Below, in pieces: positions 24,395 through 33,870 of a stretch of 64,000 nucleotides of DNA. The notes beneath the pieces were generated by a model, which searched no databases, had not been told where the DNA came from, and saw only the letters and a list, made by a program, of their open reading frames with translations. Made by a program: the position numbers and the translations under genes. Each line of letters opens with the position of its first letter. Position 1 is the first letter of the stretch. Location: assembly GCF_905475345.1 (NCBI RefSeq), contig NC_066602.1:2653814-2717813 (forward strand), in the 5' to 3' direction. The DNA is from Vespula vulgaris (lineage: Eukaryota > Arthropoda > Insecta > Hymenoptera > Vespidae).

Positions 24395-24554
24395 ATCGAA
24401 AAATTACGAGCTTTGTAGGGGGCCATTATGTAGATGGCGCATTGGTAACATGCAGGAGAGAATCATCTAGCATCCTTGTTGGTGATGACACTGCCATCTT
24501 AAATTGGTTAGTGCTATTGATTGCAGGAGAGCTTCGTCGTCCAGTTAATTACAG
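24395..24554 (+). ncRNA. Repeat exon, copy 1
   Basis: The segment starts after ATAAATAG and ends CAG before GTAATT, giving 160 bases. TTTTTAAT lies about 26 bases before the acceptor, a good branch-point distance. The third frame is open for all 52 codons, with stops just outside both exon edges, while the homologous frame is broken by TAG in copy 2 and TGA in copy 3. It contains AGATGGCGC (24432-24440) and CTGCCATCT (24491-24499), two matches in opposite orientation to the CTCF core pattern AGRKGGCRS. Coding use cannot be excluded, but 52 open codons in one of three frames is not rare. Confidence 0.5.
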
Positions 24555-24894
24555 GTAATTAGATATTTTTTTCTAACGTACACCCTTCTCTTATACATCA
24601 ATCGATTTCGGAAAAACGCGATTTCCACGCGGAGTGTTTTCAAGTCGGGCTATCCTCGCGTTTAAGAGATATTCGCGAAAATAAAAAATGACGCAATAGC
24701 GTCTTCGAGTGACTATTGCGTAATCGTTACGAACAGATTTTCTCGAATTTTCTATGTGCGTTTTTAAGCCTTATTTATGTAAATATCGAGTATCCATGAT
24801 TTATTTCGTTAGTTTGGTTCAATAAAGCATCGGTTTCGATGATTTTTACGATCGTAGATCATATTTTTAATGTATCGATATTTTCTTACAACAG

Positions 24895-25044
24895 ATCGAA
24901 AAGTTACAAGCTTCAAGGGGGGCCATTGCGTAGATGATGCAACGCGCATGCGCGGAAGTTTCATATATCTTCTTGACGATGAAACCACCATCTTTAATTG
25001 CTGTGGCTAGTGACAGGAGAGCTTCGTCGTCCCGTTAATTACAG
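24895..25044 (+). ncRNA. Repeat exon, copy 2
   Basis: This has the best acceptor of the array (TTTTCTTACAACAG, AG at 24893-24894), with TTTTTAAT about 27 bases upstream. The donor is CAG followed by GTAATT. The length is 150 bases. GGCCATTGCG and CCACCATCTTT keep the positions of the paired motifs seen in copy 1, but with changed cores. The frame that is open in copy 1 meets TAG about 38 codons in. Confidence 0.5.
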
Positions 25045-25382
25045 GTAATTAGATATTTTTTTTCTAACGTACACCCTTCATTTATACATCAATCGATAGC
25101 AAATAACGCGATTTCCATGCGTGAGTGTTTTCGAGTCGGGCCTTCGTCGCGTTTAAGAGATATTCGCGAAAATAAAAAATGACGTAATGGCGTATCTCGA
25201 AAAGTCGTTAGGCATTACGAGTAGCTTTTCTCGAATTTTCTATCTACATTTTTAGACTTTATTCGTATAAATATCGAGTATCGGTGAATTGTTTCCTTAG
25301 TTTCGTTCAATAAAGTATCAGTTTCGACGATTTTTACGATCGTATATCGTATTTTTAATGTTCCGATATTTTCCTATAATAG

Positions 25383-25542
25383 ATCGAAAAATTACAGGCT
25401 TCGCGGGACGCCATTATGAAGGTGATGTACTACGTATATACAAGGGGTCCACATACCTTCCTTGCTGATAGAGAATCCACCATCTTGAATTAATTCGTGT
25501 CACGACTCGCAGGAGAGGCGTTCGTCGTCCCGTTAATTACAA
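25383..25542 (+). ncRNA. Repeat exon, copy 3
   Basis: The acceptor is TTTTCCTATAATAG. The donor is ACAA followed by GTAAGT, the strongest donor in the array. The length is 160 bases, identical to copy 1. GCCATTATG near the start and CCACCATCTTGAATT near the middle are conserved with the other copies. The frame open in copy 1 meets TGA about 28 codons in. Confidence 0.5.
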
Positions 25543-26175
25543 GTAAGTAGATATTTTTTTCTAACGTACACCGTTCATTTATATATCAATCGATATCCAA
25601 TAACGCGATTTCTATGCTTGAGTACTTTCGAGTCGGGGAATTGTCGCGTTTGAAAGATATTCGCGAAAATCAAAAATGACGCAATCGCGTCCCTCAAAAA
25701 ACCGTTAGGTGATCGTTACGTAATCTTTATGAATATCTTTTATCGAATTTTCTATCGATATTTTTACGATTTGTGTATTCTTACGATTTTATAACGTTCG
25801 ATGTAGTAATTTATAATTCATTCGTCACGTTCGATCGTATTTCATGTGGTATACGTCTCTTTTCTATATATGCATACTATTCTATCATCGTAGATGGATA
25901 CACATATACATATAAGATTGTAACGTGAGAACTCTTTTTCTTTCTTTCTCTTTTTATTTTACAATATTCTTCCTTTGATATTTTTGCCGATTTGCTATGT
26001 GAGAAGAGAAATGTGATTGCTGTGTCGTTCGTCGATATACCGTAAGCTATGTTTACATGTACATACATACATACTTACATACCGATCAACGTACGTGTGT
26101 GTACATACTATATTTATCTCATTCACATTTATATTTGTATTTGGAATCTTCTTACTAAGTTCTTTTATTCCACAG

Positions 26176-26305
26176 ATAATAATGTATATACATTGTATTC
26201 CACGAATCGACGTTCGTAGAAATATACTACACAGAATACTATTCGCTTCAAAACATTGCCGAACGTTTGGCCAGGCGAGACTGGTAGGGCAGGTCACTCT
26301 CTCAG
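26176..26305 (+). ncRNA. Candidate exon downstream of the array
   Basis: The acceptor region TACTAAGTTCTTTTATTCCACAG (given here only as its parts: TACTAAG branch-like, then CCACAG) ends at 26175. The segment ends TCAGT before GTAAGA, a good donor. The length is 130 bases, CG-richer than its flanks, and it is not homologous to the repeat exons. One frame is open throughout, but I recognise no protein. Confidence 0.35.
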
Positions 26306-27118
26306 TGTAAGAAAACATTTAATTGCGACGACACGTTCTCTCTTATCTCTCTCCGTTCTTCCTTTTATAGGTTAGTAATATTAATTAAGGTTAGTAATAA
26401 TTAATAATAATTAAGAATAAAAATCTGATTCCTCTTTCTTTGATCACGATAATTAAGTAATCATAATTATTATAATTGGTATTGAATATTAATTATTATT
26501 CTTTCTTGGGAAATAGTCCTACGTAGTTTGTAAATCTTTAATTTGTACTTATCTACGCAGTTAATGTAAGTTCTCTTTTAATTTTGTTATTTTGTTATTT
26601 TTTACTTTTTTACTACTAGCTTGATTTTCACGTTTTATTATAAGTACATTAAATATGTAATAATAAGTTATAATATTATTTTACTTATCTTCTAATAATG
26701 TAGATAATTTATCATTATGGTATAAGATATAATTTATTTAACATAAGTAAATTCAAACTAAAAGAACCTTAGATGTAAGAGTGAAGTGAAATTTAATTTC
26801 ATTGCAATTGATATACTCTAATTTTATATTAATACTATTGTTAATTATAATATTATTTATACCAATATAATCTTATTGATAGTATTAATAATATATTACT
26901 AATTCTAATAATATTATTAATAATATTTTATCGTAGACTATTCAAAAGAACAGCTAATTATATTCAATATTCCATAATCACTTCAATTTTCATATTATAA
27001 ACAATTATATTTTTATTCATAGAATAATAACGACTAAAAAATAAATAATATTTTTCAGGTAACAGAAGATGCAGTGTGCTTGTCCTCTTCATTCTGTCTT
27101 TGCTTCTTCTTGTTGCAG

Positions 27119-27177
27119 TTATTGTTTTATTTATTATATTTTTCTTTTTAATCGACAACTGGGTCTCTTCGTATGCA
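27119..27177 (+). ncRNA. Possible exon with a strong acceptor
   Basis: A long pyrimidine stretch ending TTGTTGCAG (AG at 27117-27118) is a strong acceptor. The donor is uncertain; CA followed by GTAATC at 27178 is the nearest possibility. If used, the boundary would fall inside the hairpin at 27159-27202. Confidence 0.15.
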
Positions 27178-27202
27178 GTAATCTCCATGTGTAGAGACCC
27201 AG
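27159..27202. other. Long imperfect hairpin, possible pre-miRNA-like or structured RNA
   Basis: CTGGGTCTC (27159-27167) pairs perfectly with GAGACCCAG (27194-27202). Pairing continues inward through TTCGTATG (27168-27175) against CATGTGTA (27186-27193) with one T-T mismatch and two G-T pairs, leaving a 10-base loop. That gives 16 pairs over 17 positions. Three more pairs (CGA with TCG) are possible outside a small internal loop. The stem is shorter than that of a typical pre-miRNA, and I recall no known miRNA matching either arm. Confidence 0.5.
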
Positions 27203-27344
27203 CTAATCGTTATTGCTTGATATTTAACTTTTGATAATTTCAATTTAATTCAATCAATTCATTTTTGATCTTAAATATAGATTGCCTTCAGGAATATTTA
27301 CAGGAAATATATTTTGTTTTATACTAATGTTTACTCTTTTCAAG

Positions 27345-27401
27345 CATTCTTCATCGTCTTGGGAGTAGATGCTCGTCGTGCAAGGATCAACAGAAACCTC
27401 G
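27345..27401 (+). ncRNA. Candidate 57-base exon with near-consensus splice signals
   Basis: This is the best-defined single exon in the window. TACTAAT (27322-27328) matches the animal branch-point consensus. A T-rich stretch leads to TTTTCAAG (AG at 27343-27344), and the segment ends CCTCG before GTAAGT. One of three frames is closed by TAG and two are open. The neighbouring candidate exon at 27501 follows after a 99-base intron, a typical insect size. Confidence 0.45.
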
Positions 27402-27500
27402 GTAAGTACATTATTGTTTAAATGATTTTCCAATAGTTTAAACAATTTTGTATTCTAACGATGATACTAATAAATTGTTTTTTCTTTTCTTTTTTTTTAG

Positions 27501-27581
27501 ATTTTCATTGCAACCGTGCGCGATGCAATTATATATGAATGGACTGCGTGCAATGCAGTCATAGAGTCAGTGTTTGCTCGC
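27501..27581 (+). ncRNA. Candidate 81-base exon
   Basis: A long T/C run ending TTTTTTTTTAG precedes it. The segment ends GCTCGC before GTAAAG, a moderate donor. It contains a perfect small hairpin, GACTGC-GTGCAAT-GCAGTC, and two GC(G)TGCAAT-like repeats. The frame from the first base is open for all 27 codons, but joining it to the exon at 27345 in that frame meets a stop, so coding is not supported. Confidence 0.35.
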
Positions 27582-27667
27582 GTAAAGTTTTTATTCTTAC
27601 ATATATTTAATTTTCTTTAAAAAGTATTCAATTTTATTTTTTAAATACTATAATTATTGCGTATTAG

Positions 27668-27724
27668 AGTCAGTGCATCACGGAAGATATAATCAACTAC
27701 ACATCTATAGGAAATTATAGATAA
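27668..27724 (+). ncRNA. Possible short exon
   Basis: GCGTATTAG precedes it and ATAA before GTAACA follows it. It repeats AGTCAGTG, found also near the end of the exon at 27501. The splice signals are weak. Confidence 0.12.
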
Positions 27725-27810
27725 GTAACATTTTAATTTCATTAACAAATATTTTATAAGCTTGTTGTGACGATAAATTTATTCAACATTTATTTTTACT
27801 TCTTCTACAG

Positions 27811-27928
27811 ATCATCATAATTGTGTAATGACGTACAACAGTCTCAACCTACATCGGTATCTACCTACCTCATTTTCAACCTACAACGCGGACGAGTGTT
27901 TTGGAGCCATCGTAGAACTTCTTAAGTA
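27811..27928 (+). ncRNA. Candidate exon
   Basis: The acceptor TTTTTACTTCTTCTACAG is strong (AG at 27809-27810). The segment, 118 bases and less AT-rich than its surroundings, ends AAGTA before GTGAGT. It contains GGAGCCATCG, again with a GCCAT core. All frames are short. Confidence 0.35.
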
Positions 27929-28240
27929 GTGAGTGGAAAAAATTAAGGTCCCTCTAGTACTCATCATGTCGAGGACGAAAGGTCCGAATCGGCACGAGTT
28001 ACTGGTTGTAATTTTTTAAATATATTATTGACGAGCACGTGAATAACTCTTATTTTGGATTTATTCACGAATAATATATTTTTCTTTGTGGATATTTTTT
28101 ATTGTTTGTTTATCGTGCATGCTTATTTTTATTATATCAGGCTAGGGTCTTCTTGTTTCATCGGGTCGAGTCGCTTTTAATTAAGAGTGCAATTAATTAG
28201 CACGTTTTTTTCCTTCGTTTTTGTTCGCGTTGTTAGTGGT

Positions 28241-28268
28241 GAAATCGGGCATTCATTTACCCGATTTC
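28241..28268. other. 9-base perfect hairpin
   Basis: GAAATCGGG (28241-28249) pairs perfectly with CCCGATTTC (28260-28268) across a 10-base loop, in AT-rich DNA. Confidence 0.5.
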
Positions 28269-28369
28269 GTCAATGAAAAATGTGTAATGTGGTTTACGTT
28301 ACATGCATTGCTTCGTACTTAGTAGTATATTTAATCGCAATCTGTTACGATATATCAATATCGATATAC

Positions 28370-28372
<3 letters not shown>

Positions 28373-28418
<46 letters not shown>
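28373..28418. repeat. (AT)n microsatellite
   Basis: 46 bases of uninterrupted AT. Confidence 0.97.
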
Positions 28419-28421
<3 letters not shown>

Positions 28422-28999
28422 CAAGAAGACAAAATTCTCGTGACGGATAGATTCTCGAATACAAGTGGTGTATCATGATCTTGTTCTTTATTAGAATTAC
28501 CACTTTGTTGAAAGGAATCGTCCGAGGTTTTTGATTAATGCTGCATAAAAAGTTTAATGGAATATTCAATGAATTTTATAAATATAAATATATAAAAGAA
28601 AAGTCTCAATAGAGTCATTGCTTTTGAAAGAAAAAGGTCGAGTAGAGTCATTAGTGAAAAACAAAGAGACTTGTAGAATCATAGTCCGCTTAGTCCTAAA
28701 TAATTAATTAATTATTTTTAGCTCAGGATTTTCAGCAATTAATATACTAATATACTAATTCCCGTTTCTCCCTCCCCATGCAATCTGCGTTTTCATCTAT
28801 GCGTGTGCCCAGGTGTTACTCGCATGGGTGAGAAACAGTTTGTATGGGTTTAGTTTTAAGTTCTCCCTCATTGGCGACTGTCGTAGCGTTAGTGATCGTG
28901 CACGATGTATTTTGCACCTGTGTGTTTTGCGTGTTAGGTGGTGGATTCTACATCGTTTCGCGACATTTTTAATCACTTATACGCATAGAAAGTATTTAA

Positions 29000-29292
29000 T
29001 TAATGAATAAAATATCAAAATAATTACATGATAACGAATAGAAACATTCGTATGTTACCAGAGTATTTGTATGCAGAGTGTACCGGTATATACTAATATT
29101 TATATTGAAAGTAATGCTTTATGCAAAAAAAAAAAAAGTAAAAAATAAAATAAAATAAAAAAGAAACATTCAACTCTTTTGAATATTAGATGAACCATAT
29201 TTTAATGAATAAAACAGTACTCGTATGCTACTGGTATGTTTATATACTAGTACATACTAGTATTTATATCGAAAGTAAAACTTTACGCAAAG
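29000..29292. repeat. Decayed tandem duplication
   Basis: Copy A (about 29000-29128) and copy B (about 29202-29292) share TTAATGAATAAAA, TCGTATG, TATACTA and ATTTATAT-GAAAGTAA in the same order. The separation changes from about 202 to 164 bases along the copies, which implies deletions in copy B. Confidence 0.6.
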
Positions 29293-29370
29293 GTCATTAA
29301 CCTTGACAGTCGATTTCAGCAAATTGGTACGTACCCATAATTAATTAAGAATTAGAAAATACGTGATTGA

Positions 29371-29429
29371 GCTAGGGTGTCAGAGATGTCCCGGGACATA
29401 CTCTCTAGTGTAGGCTTTTGCACCCTGGC
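29371..29429. other. Nested inverted repeats around a 14-base palindrome
   Basis: GCTAGGGTG (29371-29379) pairs over all nine positions (one G-T) with CACCCTGGC (29421-29429). Inside lies the perfect palindrome ATGTCCCGGGACAT (29386-29399), whose arms can be extended by AGAG/CTCT with a three-base bulge. The 59 bases could fold into a compact branched structure. It does not fit a tRNA. Confidence 0.4.
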
Positions 29430-30264
29430 GGTATGTGAGAGAATCGTGGAGTGTGTGTGTTGGAACGAATGTTTTGCTATTTTTTTAAATATAGGAATAA
29501 GTAGGCAGGTAGTATACTTAGGTGTGAATGGTCTTTAATTTTTAAGTAGGTAGGGCCGGAAGACGTAATATGTAATTTCTACTCGGTAGTGGAAAGTCCT
29601 CGTCTCCGGATATTCGCAAAGTTTCAGCAAATTTTAGAATTTTTCAGTATGTCTATCTTTGTTTTTTTTTTCCTTCTTTTTTGTCTTGCTGACGCTTTGT
29701 ATTGCGAAAATATATCAGTATCAAACAGTTTAAAAGTCTTTACGATTTGTTTAGAAATTAATTTCTTACGAATTGACAAAGATTTTTGAACGTACGAGAT
29801 ACTTAGTATTAAGAATACAATACTTCGCACTTTCGTGATTCATAAAATATGTAATTTGTTGTTTATATATTGTATTATTAAAGTAAGAATAGTAAAAGCA
29901 AAAGATATAAATGGTCGAGTAAAAAAATAAGGCCATAAGATGTGTCATAGAAGTTTTTTGATTTTGTTCGATAGTTTCTAATTTTTTTTTAGTGCGAAGT
30001 ATTAATTATAGGTTCGTCGATTAAATCGAAAATGAAGCATTCGAGTAAATGTGTCTGTGGAAATGCGTACGATTGGTGAATTCTTTTGGTTCATCGATCG
30101 TCCACAGGCTAGGATAGTTAATGAATGATATAATAATATTTTATTTATTTATTTTCTTTTTTCTTTCATGCGTTGCGTTTAGGGAATGCTTCAATACAAT
30201 AGTTAAGGCTCGAGGCAAAGAGATTATTTGCCGGAGAGACTAACTATCGACTACGAGTTATTTT

Positions 30265-30296
30265 ACGAAGGTCGTTGACATATCAACAACCTTCGT
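30265..30296. other. 14-position hairpin with a 4-base loop
   Basis: ACGAAGGTCGTTGA pairs with TCAACAACCTTCGT across the loop CATA. One C-A mismatch occurs on the + strand, which becomes a permitted G-U pair if the minus strand is transcribed. Confidence 0.5.
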
Positions 30297-30469
30297 TGAT
30301 AGCTTGTGGTCTTATTTTTTATTTATATTTTATTACGTAATCATTTTGCTCGTCTATAATAATAACAGTTATCGTATCACCGTATTCTTTTCTCGTTTAT
30401 TTTTATACAGGGAATTTATGCAACTTTTTAAAATTATAACATAACTAATTGATACTCTTTCTGTTTCAG

Positions 30470-30572
30470 GTGAACGTCATTGGATCATCTATAGACAACT
30501 TTATTCGTTTCTCCTGTTAGAGCACCTGATTTATTCGGTCATTATTATTTGAATATATATATGTATATATTC

Positions 30573-30633
<61 letters not shown>

Positions 30634-30810
30634 GTATTCCTGAAGGCTACTCTCTAATGTTAACATAAATAATTTTCTTAAACTATTTTAACAGTCAATG
30701 ACTACGTTGACATCGATATTTTTTCTTTATTTGATTCAAGCAATAACTAATTCAACATTTTTCCTTACAGTAATAATTCTTAATAAATTGTTTAAATATC
30801 GATATAGCAT
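30470..30810 (+). ncRNA. Candidate 3'-terminal exon
   Basis: CTAATTGAT followed by CTCTTTCTGTTTCAG forms a strong branch point and acceptor (AG at 30468-30469). The segment includes an (AT)n tract (30552-30630) and an AATAAA at 30782-30787. The 3' end is a guess placed shortly after that signal. Confidence 0.25.
30552..30630. repeat. (AT)n microsatellite
   Basis: About 79 bases of AT with GTAT, TCTA and ACAT interruptions. Confidence 0.95.
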
Positions 30811-32164
30811 TGGCACGATCGAGATATGCGAGATTACTTTCTATTGAAGACTACTTTCTACAACAACGATAATATAATATCATATCATATTATAATGAAT
30901 AGAATTAATAGAATGAATAGCAAGTCTCGTGAGTGGTTTCGTCGCGTTAGTTTTATTAGTCGATAGTTATTATTTCGTCGATAGTTAATCGTAAAATGAC
31001 GTAGAGACAGGCAGACCGAATTCTCGAATTTCCAGATATGACTCGATTTAAAGAAAGAGATGAGAGCTCTCGGTCGTCTCGTCAAAACGAATTCTAAAAG
31101 CAGCTTTTCTCATCGTTATCTGTCAGCAGGTAGAGATTGCTTTTCAAAAATTACCTCCGGCTTGTCCCACCCCTTAGCACCGTGTACCACCGTAGGCGAT
31201 GGCACAATCGTAAAACGGAGACAAAGGCGAAGGGTAGACGCTTGACACTCGTTCGTAATCCTAAGATTTAGGCGTACCCTCATACTCCAGAATCGCTATA
31301 AACAAAAACAAGGGCTCGTTGTTGAGAAGAGAATAGGTAGCCGGAGCTCGCTACCGAGAGTTTGGGAGGGGGTGAACAGCAAGTGGAAGGGATGCCTACC
31401 AGGGAGATGTGGATCGTTATTAATACAAAGGGACGATGCTTCCCAAATCCCAATCTGAAATACGACGGGGAATAATCCGGTTGAAATAAAACGAGGATCC
31501 GTGAACCACGTTAAAGTTAAGCTTATTCGGCATTGCGTTCCCGCGTATTTGTCCGTTTTGTGCGTATCCCATGTACGTATGTATATATGTGCGTGAGATA
31601 ACGTTGAAAATATGAAGGTTATAAGAAAAGCAAAACATATTCCGTTGTTTTTCGACTTTCTCGACGATGGTTATCGTAACGCAGATAGATAGGGAATTTT
31701 TTGTTTTCTTTTCCTACCTTTTTTTCTTTTTTTTTTTTTTCCTTTCTTTTTTTGATCGTACTCCGTAGGATTAGAAGTCTGAACAATAGATAAAAGGGAG
31801 ATAATTTAGCACGTGGTCATCGATAGGGCAGCAGCCTTCGCAGCGGGAGTAGCTAAATTTGTAGCTTGTATCGATCCTTGGCGTTTGATCGTCGATCGGT
31901 GGAGAGTCCGGGAGATAAAATATCGTGGCCATTAAAGAACCGACTACAAGGAGGTCCGGTCTTGCTTTTGGACGTGGCATATGCCGAGCATTAAAAGTTG
32001 CAATTCGCCTGACGCCGAGACTGATATACGAGCTACGTGGAAATATCTTTAGTAAATTGCTTTATTTACCATCTCTTTTCTCTCGGCGTTTTATATACTC
32101 ATAGATTATACAAGGTTCGCGATTATAAATTAGTATTTAATTTTGAAAATAGAACTTTAGAGAT

Positions 32165-32167
<3 letters not shown>

Positions 32168-32200
<33 letters not shown>
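32168..32200. repeat. (AT)n microsatellite
   Basis: A pure AT run followed by GCACATA-like units. Confidence 0.95.
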
Positions 32201-32205
<5 letters not shown>

Positions 32206-33078
32206 TATACAGATATGCATACATACACATTTTTAGATAGAAATTATTTAAAGAATAATATACATGATTTATTATCGTATTTAATTTTTTACATACAAGA
32301 ACAATAGAAATATTTCTCAACTGATATAATTTTATCGATACGATTCATTATCCAATATCGTCATTGTTCCGATATATACGTCATCGAGAAGGGTGAAAAA
32401 CGGTTGGTATTCTGCAATCGCAATTGGCAGGTGCACGTCGATAGATCGACAGAAATTGTGGGCGCTTCTCCTCCTGAACGAAATTACGAGAGTAGGAAGT
32501 CGAAGAATCGCGTGGTCGGCAGGTGCACTTTCGCTCGTCTGCTATGTAGTCTTGGAAAATCGACATCGATCGAGTAAAGAAAAACGTTTTGAAATCGAAT
32601 AACGAAGATAGTTGTAGGTAATTAATAATCGTCGCTGGTTAAAAAGTAGCGGATCGAGAAAGAAAGTTATATGGGGAATTCGTCAAACGATGATGGGATA
32701 TCCTGATATTATGGTAGTCGAATAAAAGGGGAAAGGGAGCTTGAACAATGGCAAAGGGTTTATGACATCAAATATAACAGCCATCTGCTCGATCGTAATT
32801 ACAAAGTATTCAAGAGTTCTCGTGTATTCGTGCGCGTATATACATGTACGCAAATAAATGCATAAAGATGTGCACGCGTAACGGTGGCTTCCATAAATAA
32901 TCGAACGCTAACGAAATAACTAGCTGGACGCGTCTGCCGTATAAACGATACTCGTTCGAAGTATTAGTTGGGAGAATCAACGTCGTCCGAACGTTCCGAA
33001 ATTCAACTATGACAAAATATTCAACGGATCCATAAACTCGTAATGGATCATGGTAGGAACATTCGAACCGACTAAAAA

Positions 33079-33105
33079 GAGAGAGAGAGAAAGAGAGAGA
33101 GAAAC
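33079..33105. repeat. (GA)n microsatellite
   Basis: A short GA run; the first CT/GA tract after about 10 kb without one. Confidence 0.85.
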
Positions 33106-33577
33106 TGCACTCTTTGTATAGAATCGACAAAACTCGGTATTATAGAGAGGTAGGCGAGAATGGAATTCTTGAAAATTTATCGATGCGATAAACCATATCG
33201 ATGGATCGTAAGTTGAACAAAGTAAAAGAAGAAAGTCTCTGTCGGGAAGTAGACGCGATGATTGTAAAGGAGAAATCATATGAGCGCGCGCATCAGACAC
33301 TGTAGAAGAAGAATCAGACGGGTAAAGAAAGAAAGAAAGAAAGAAAGAAAAACAAGACGACTTGGCCCTGAAGTCCTCTTCCTCTCTTTGCCTCTCTCCC
33401 TCCTCCCACGCTCGTATATAATCTTGGACGTTAAGTGGGGACCTCCGCGGCGCCGTAGGCCCAGCGAGTTTTATCACCAGGCTCATACGGTTTCAATACG
33501 CCATCAATAATAAAGTTCTTTCCTCTCGCGATACTCCCGAGACACGCGCGTGTGAGAGCGAGCGAAAACGACACAAC

Positions 33578-33610
33578 AGAGAGAGAGAGAGAGAGAAAGA
33601 AAGAGAGAGA
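33578..33610. repeat. (GA)n microsatellite
   Basis: A GA run with one AAAGAA interruption. Confidence 0.9.
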
Positions 33611-33795
33611 ATCGTTGTGTTGTGTTACGTTTTAAAGGTCGTGAGCGTTCCCTCTTTCGCGACGCGAATAATGGAACCGGTACGTCTCGTTCATTCGCCA
33701 CTCGTACTCTTCACGGACACGGTCACATTGTTGCGATGCCTTGAAAGATGGCCGCAATTAAAGCTCTGCGAAATTTCTTCGAATCATTTTGTCTC

Positions 33796-33797
33796 CG

Positions 33798-33828
<31 letters not shown>

Positions 33829-33870
33829 CTTTCTTACTCTCTTTCTCTCTCTTCTTTTTTCTCTTTCTTC
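33796..33870. repeat. (CT)n microsatellite
   Basis: A pure CT core with CTTT-rich 3' continuation. Confidence 0.9.

Larger units (their letters stand above)
23881..25790 (+). repeat. Tandem array of about 0.5 kb exon-intron units
   Basis: Three clear units and one decayed unit lie head to tail. The landmark AGATATTCGCGAAAAT recurs from about 24666, 25157 and 25654 (spacings 491 and 497). The donor-side GTTAATTACAGGTAATTAG-like sequence recurs with exon ends at 24043, 24554, 25044 and 25542 (spacings 511, 490 and 498). ATCAATCG recurs at 24088 and 24597. Homology covers both the exon-like and intron-like parts. Each unit also carries an AATAAAG following TTC in its intron-like part in copies 1 and 2. 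The copies differ by many substitutions, so the amplification is not recent. Confidence 0.85.
23881..30810 (+). ncRNA. Candidate spliced long non-coding RNA gene with a tandemly repeated exon
   Basis: This AT-rich block contains a series of exon-like segments on the + strand: a decayed first segment (23881-24043), three homologous 150-160 base exons (24395-24554, 24895-25044, 25383-25542), and further segments at 26176-26305, 27345-27401, 27501-27581, 27811-27928 and from 30470. The acceptors follow T-rich stretches and branch-point-like TTTTTAAT or TACTAAT. Several donors match GTAAGT or close variants. AATAAA occurs at 30782-30787 in the last segment. Within the homologous exons only one copy is free of stops in one frame, so the transcript is more likely non-coding than coding. 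The true 5' end is unknown; a TCAGT initiator-like motif lies at 23658-23662. What I see is the array and the splice signals. Transcription is inferred. Confidence 0.4.

Noticed and set aside
24690..25219. Inverted repeats in the intron-like part of copies 1 and 2, first read as covarying
   Set aside because: ACGCAATAG/CTATTGCGT in copy 1 and CGTAATG/CATTACG in copy 2 use right arms that do not align with one another, so they are not compensatory changes in one stem. Copy 3 has no good equivalent.
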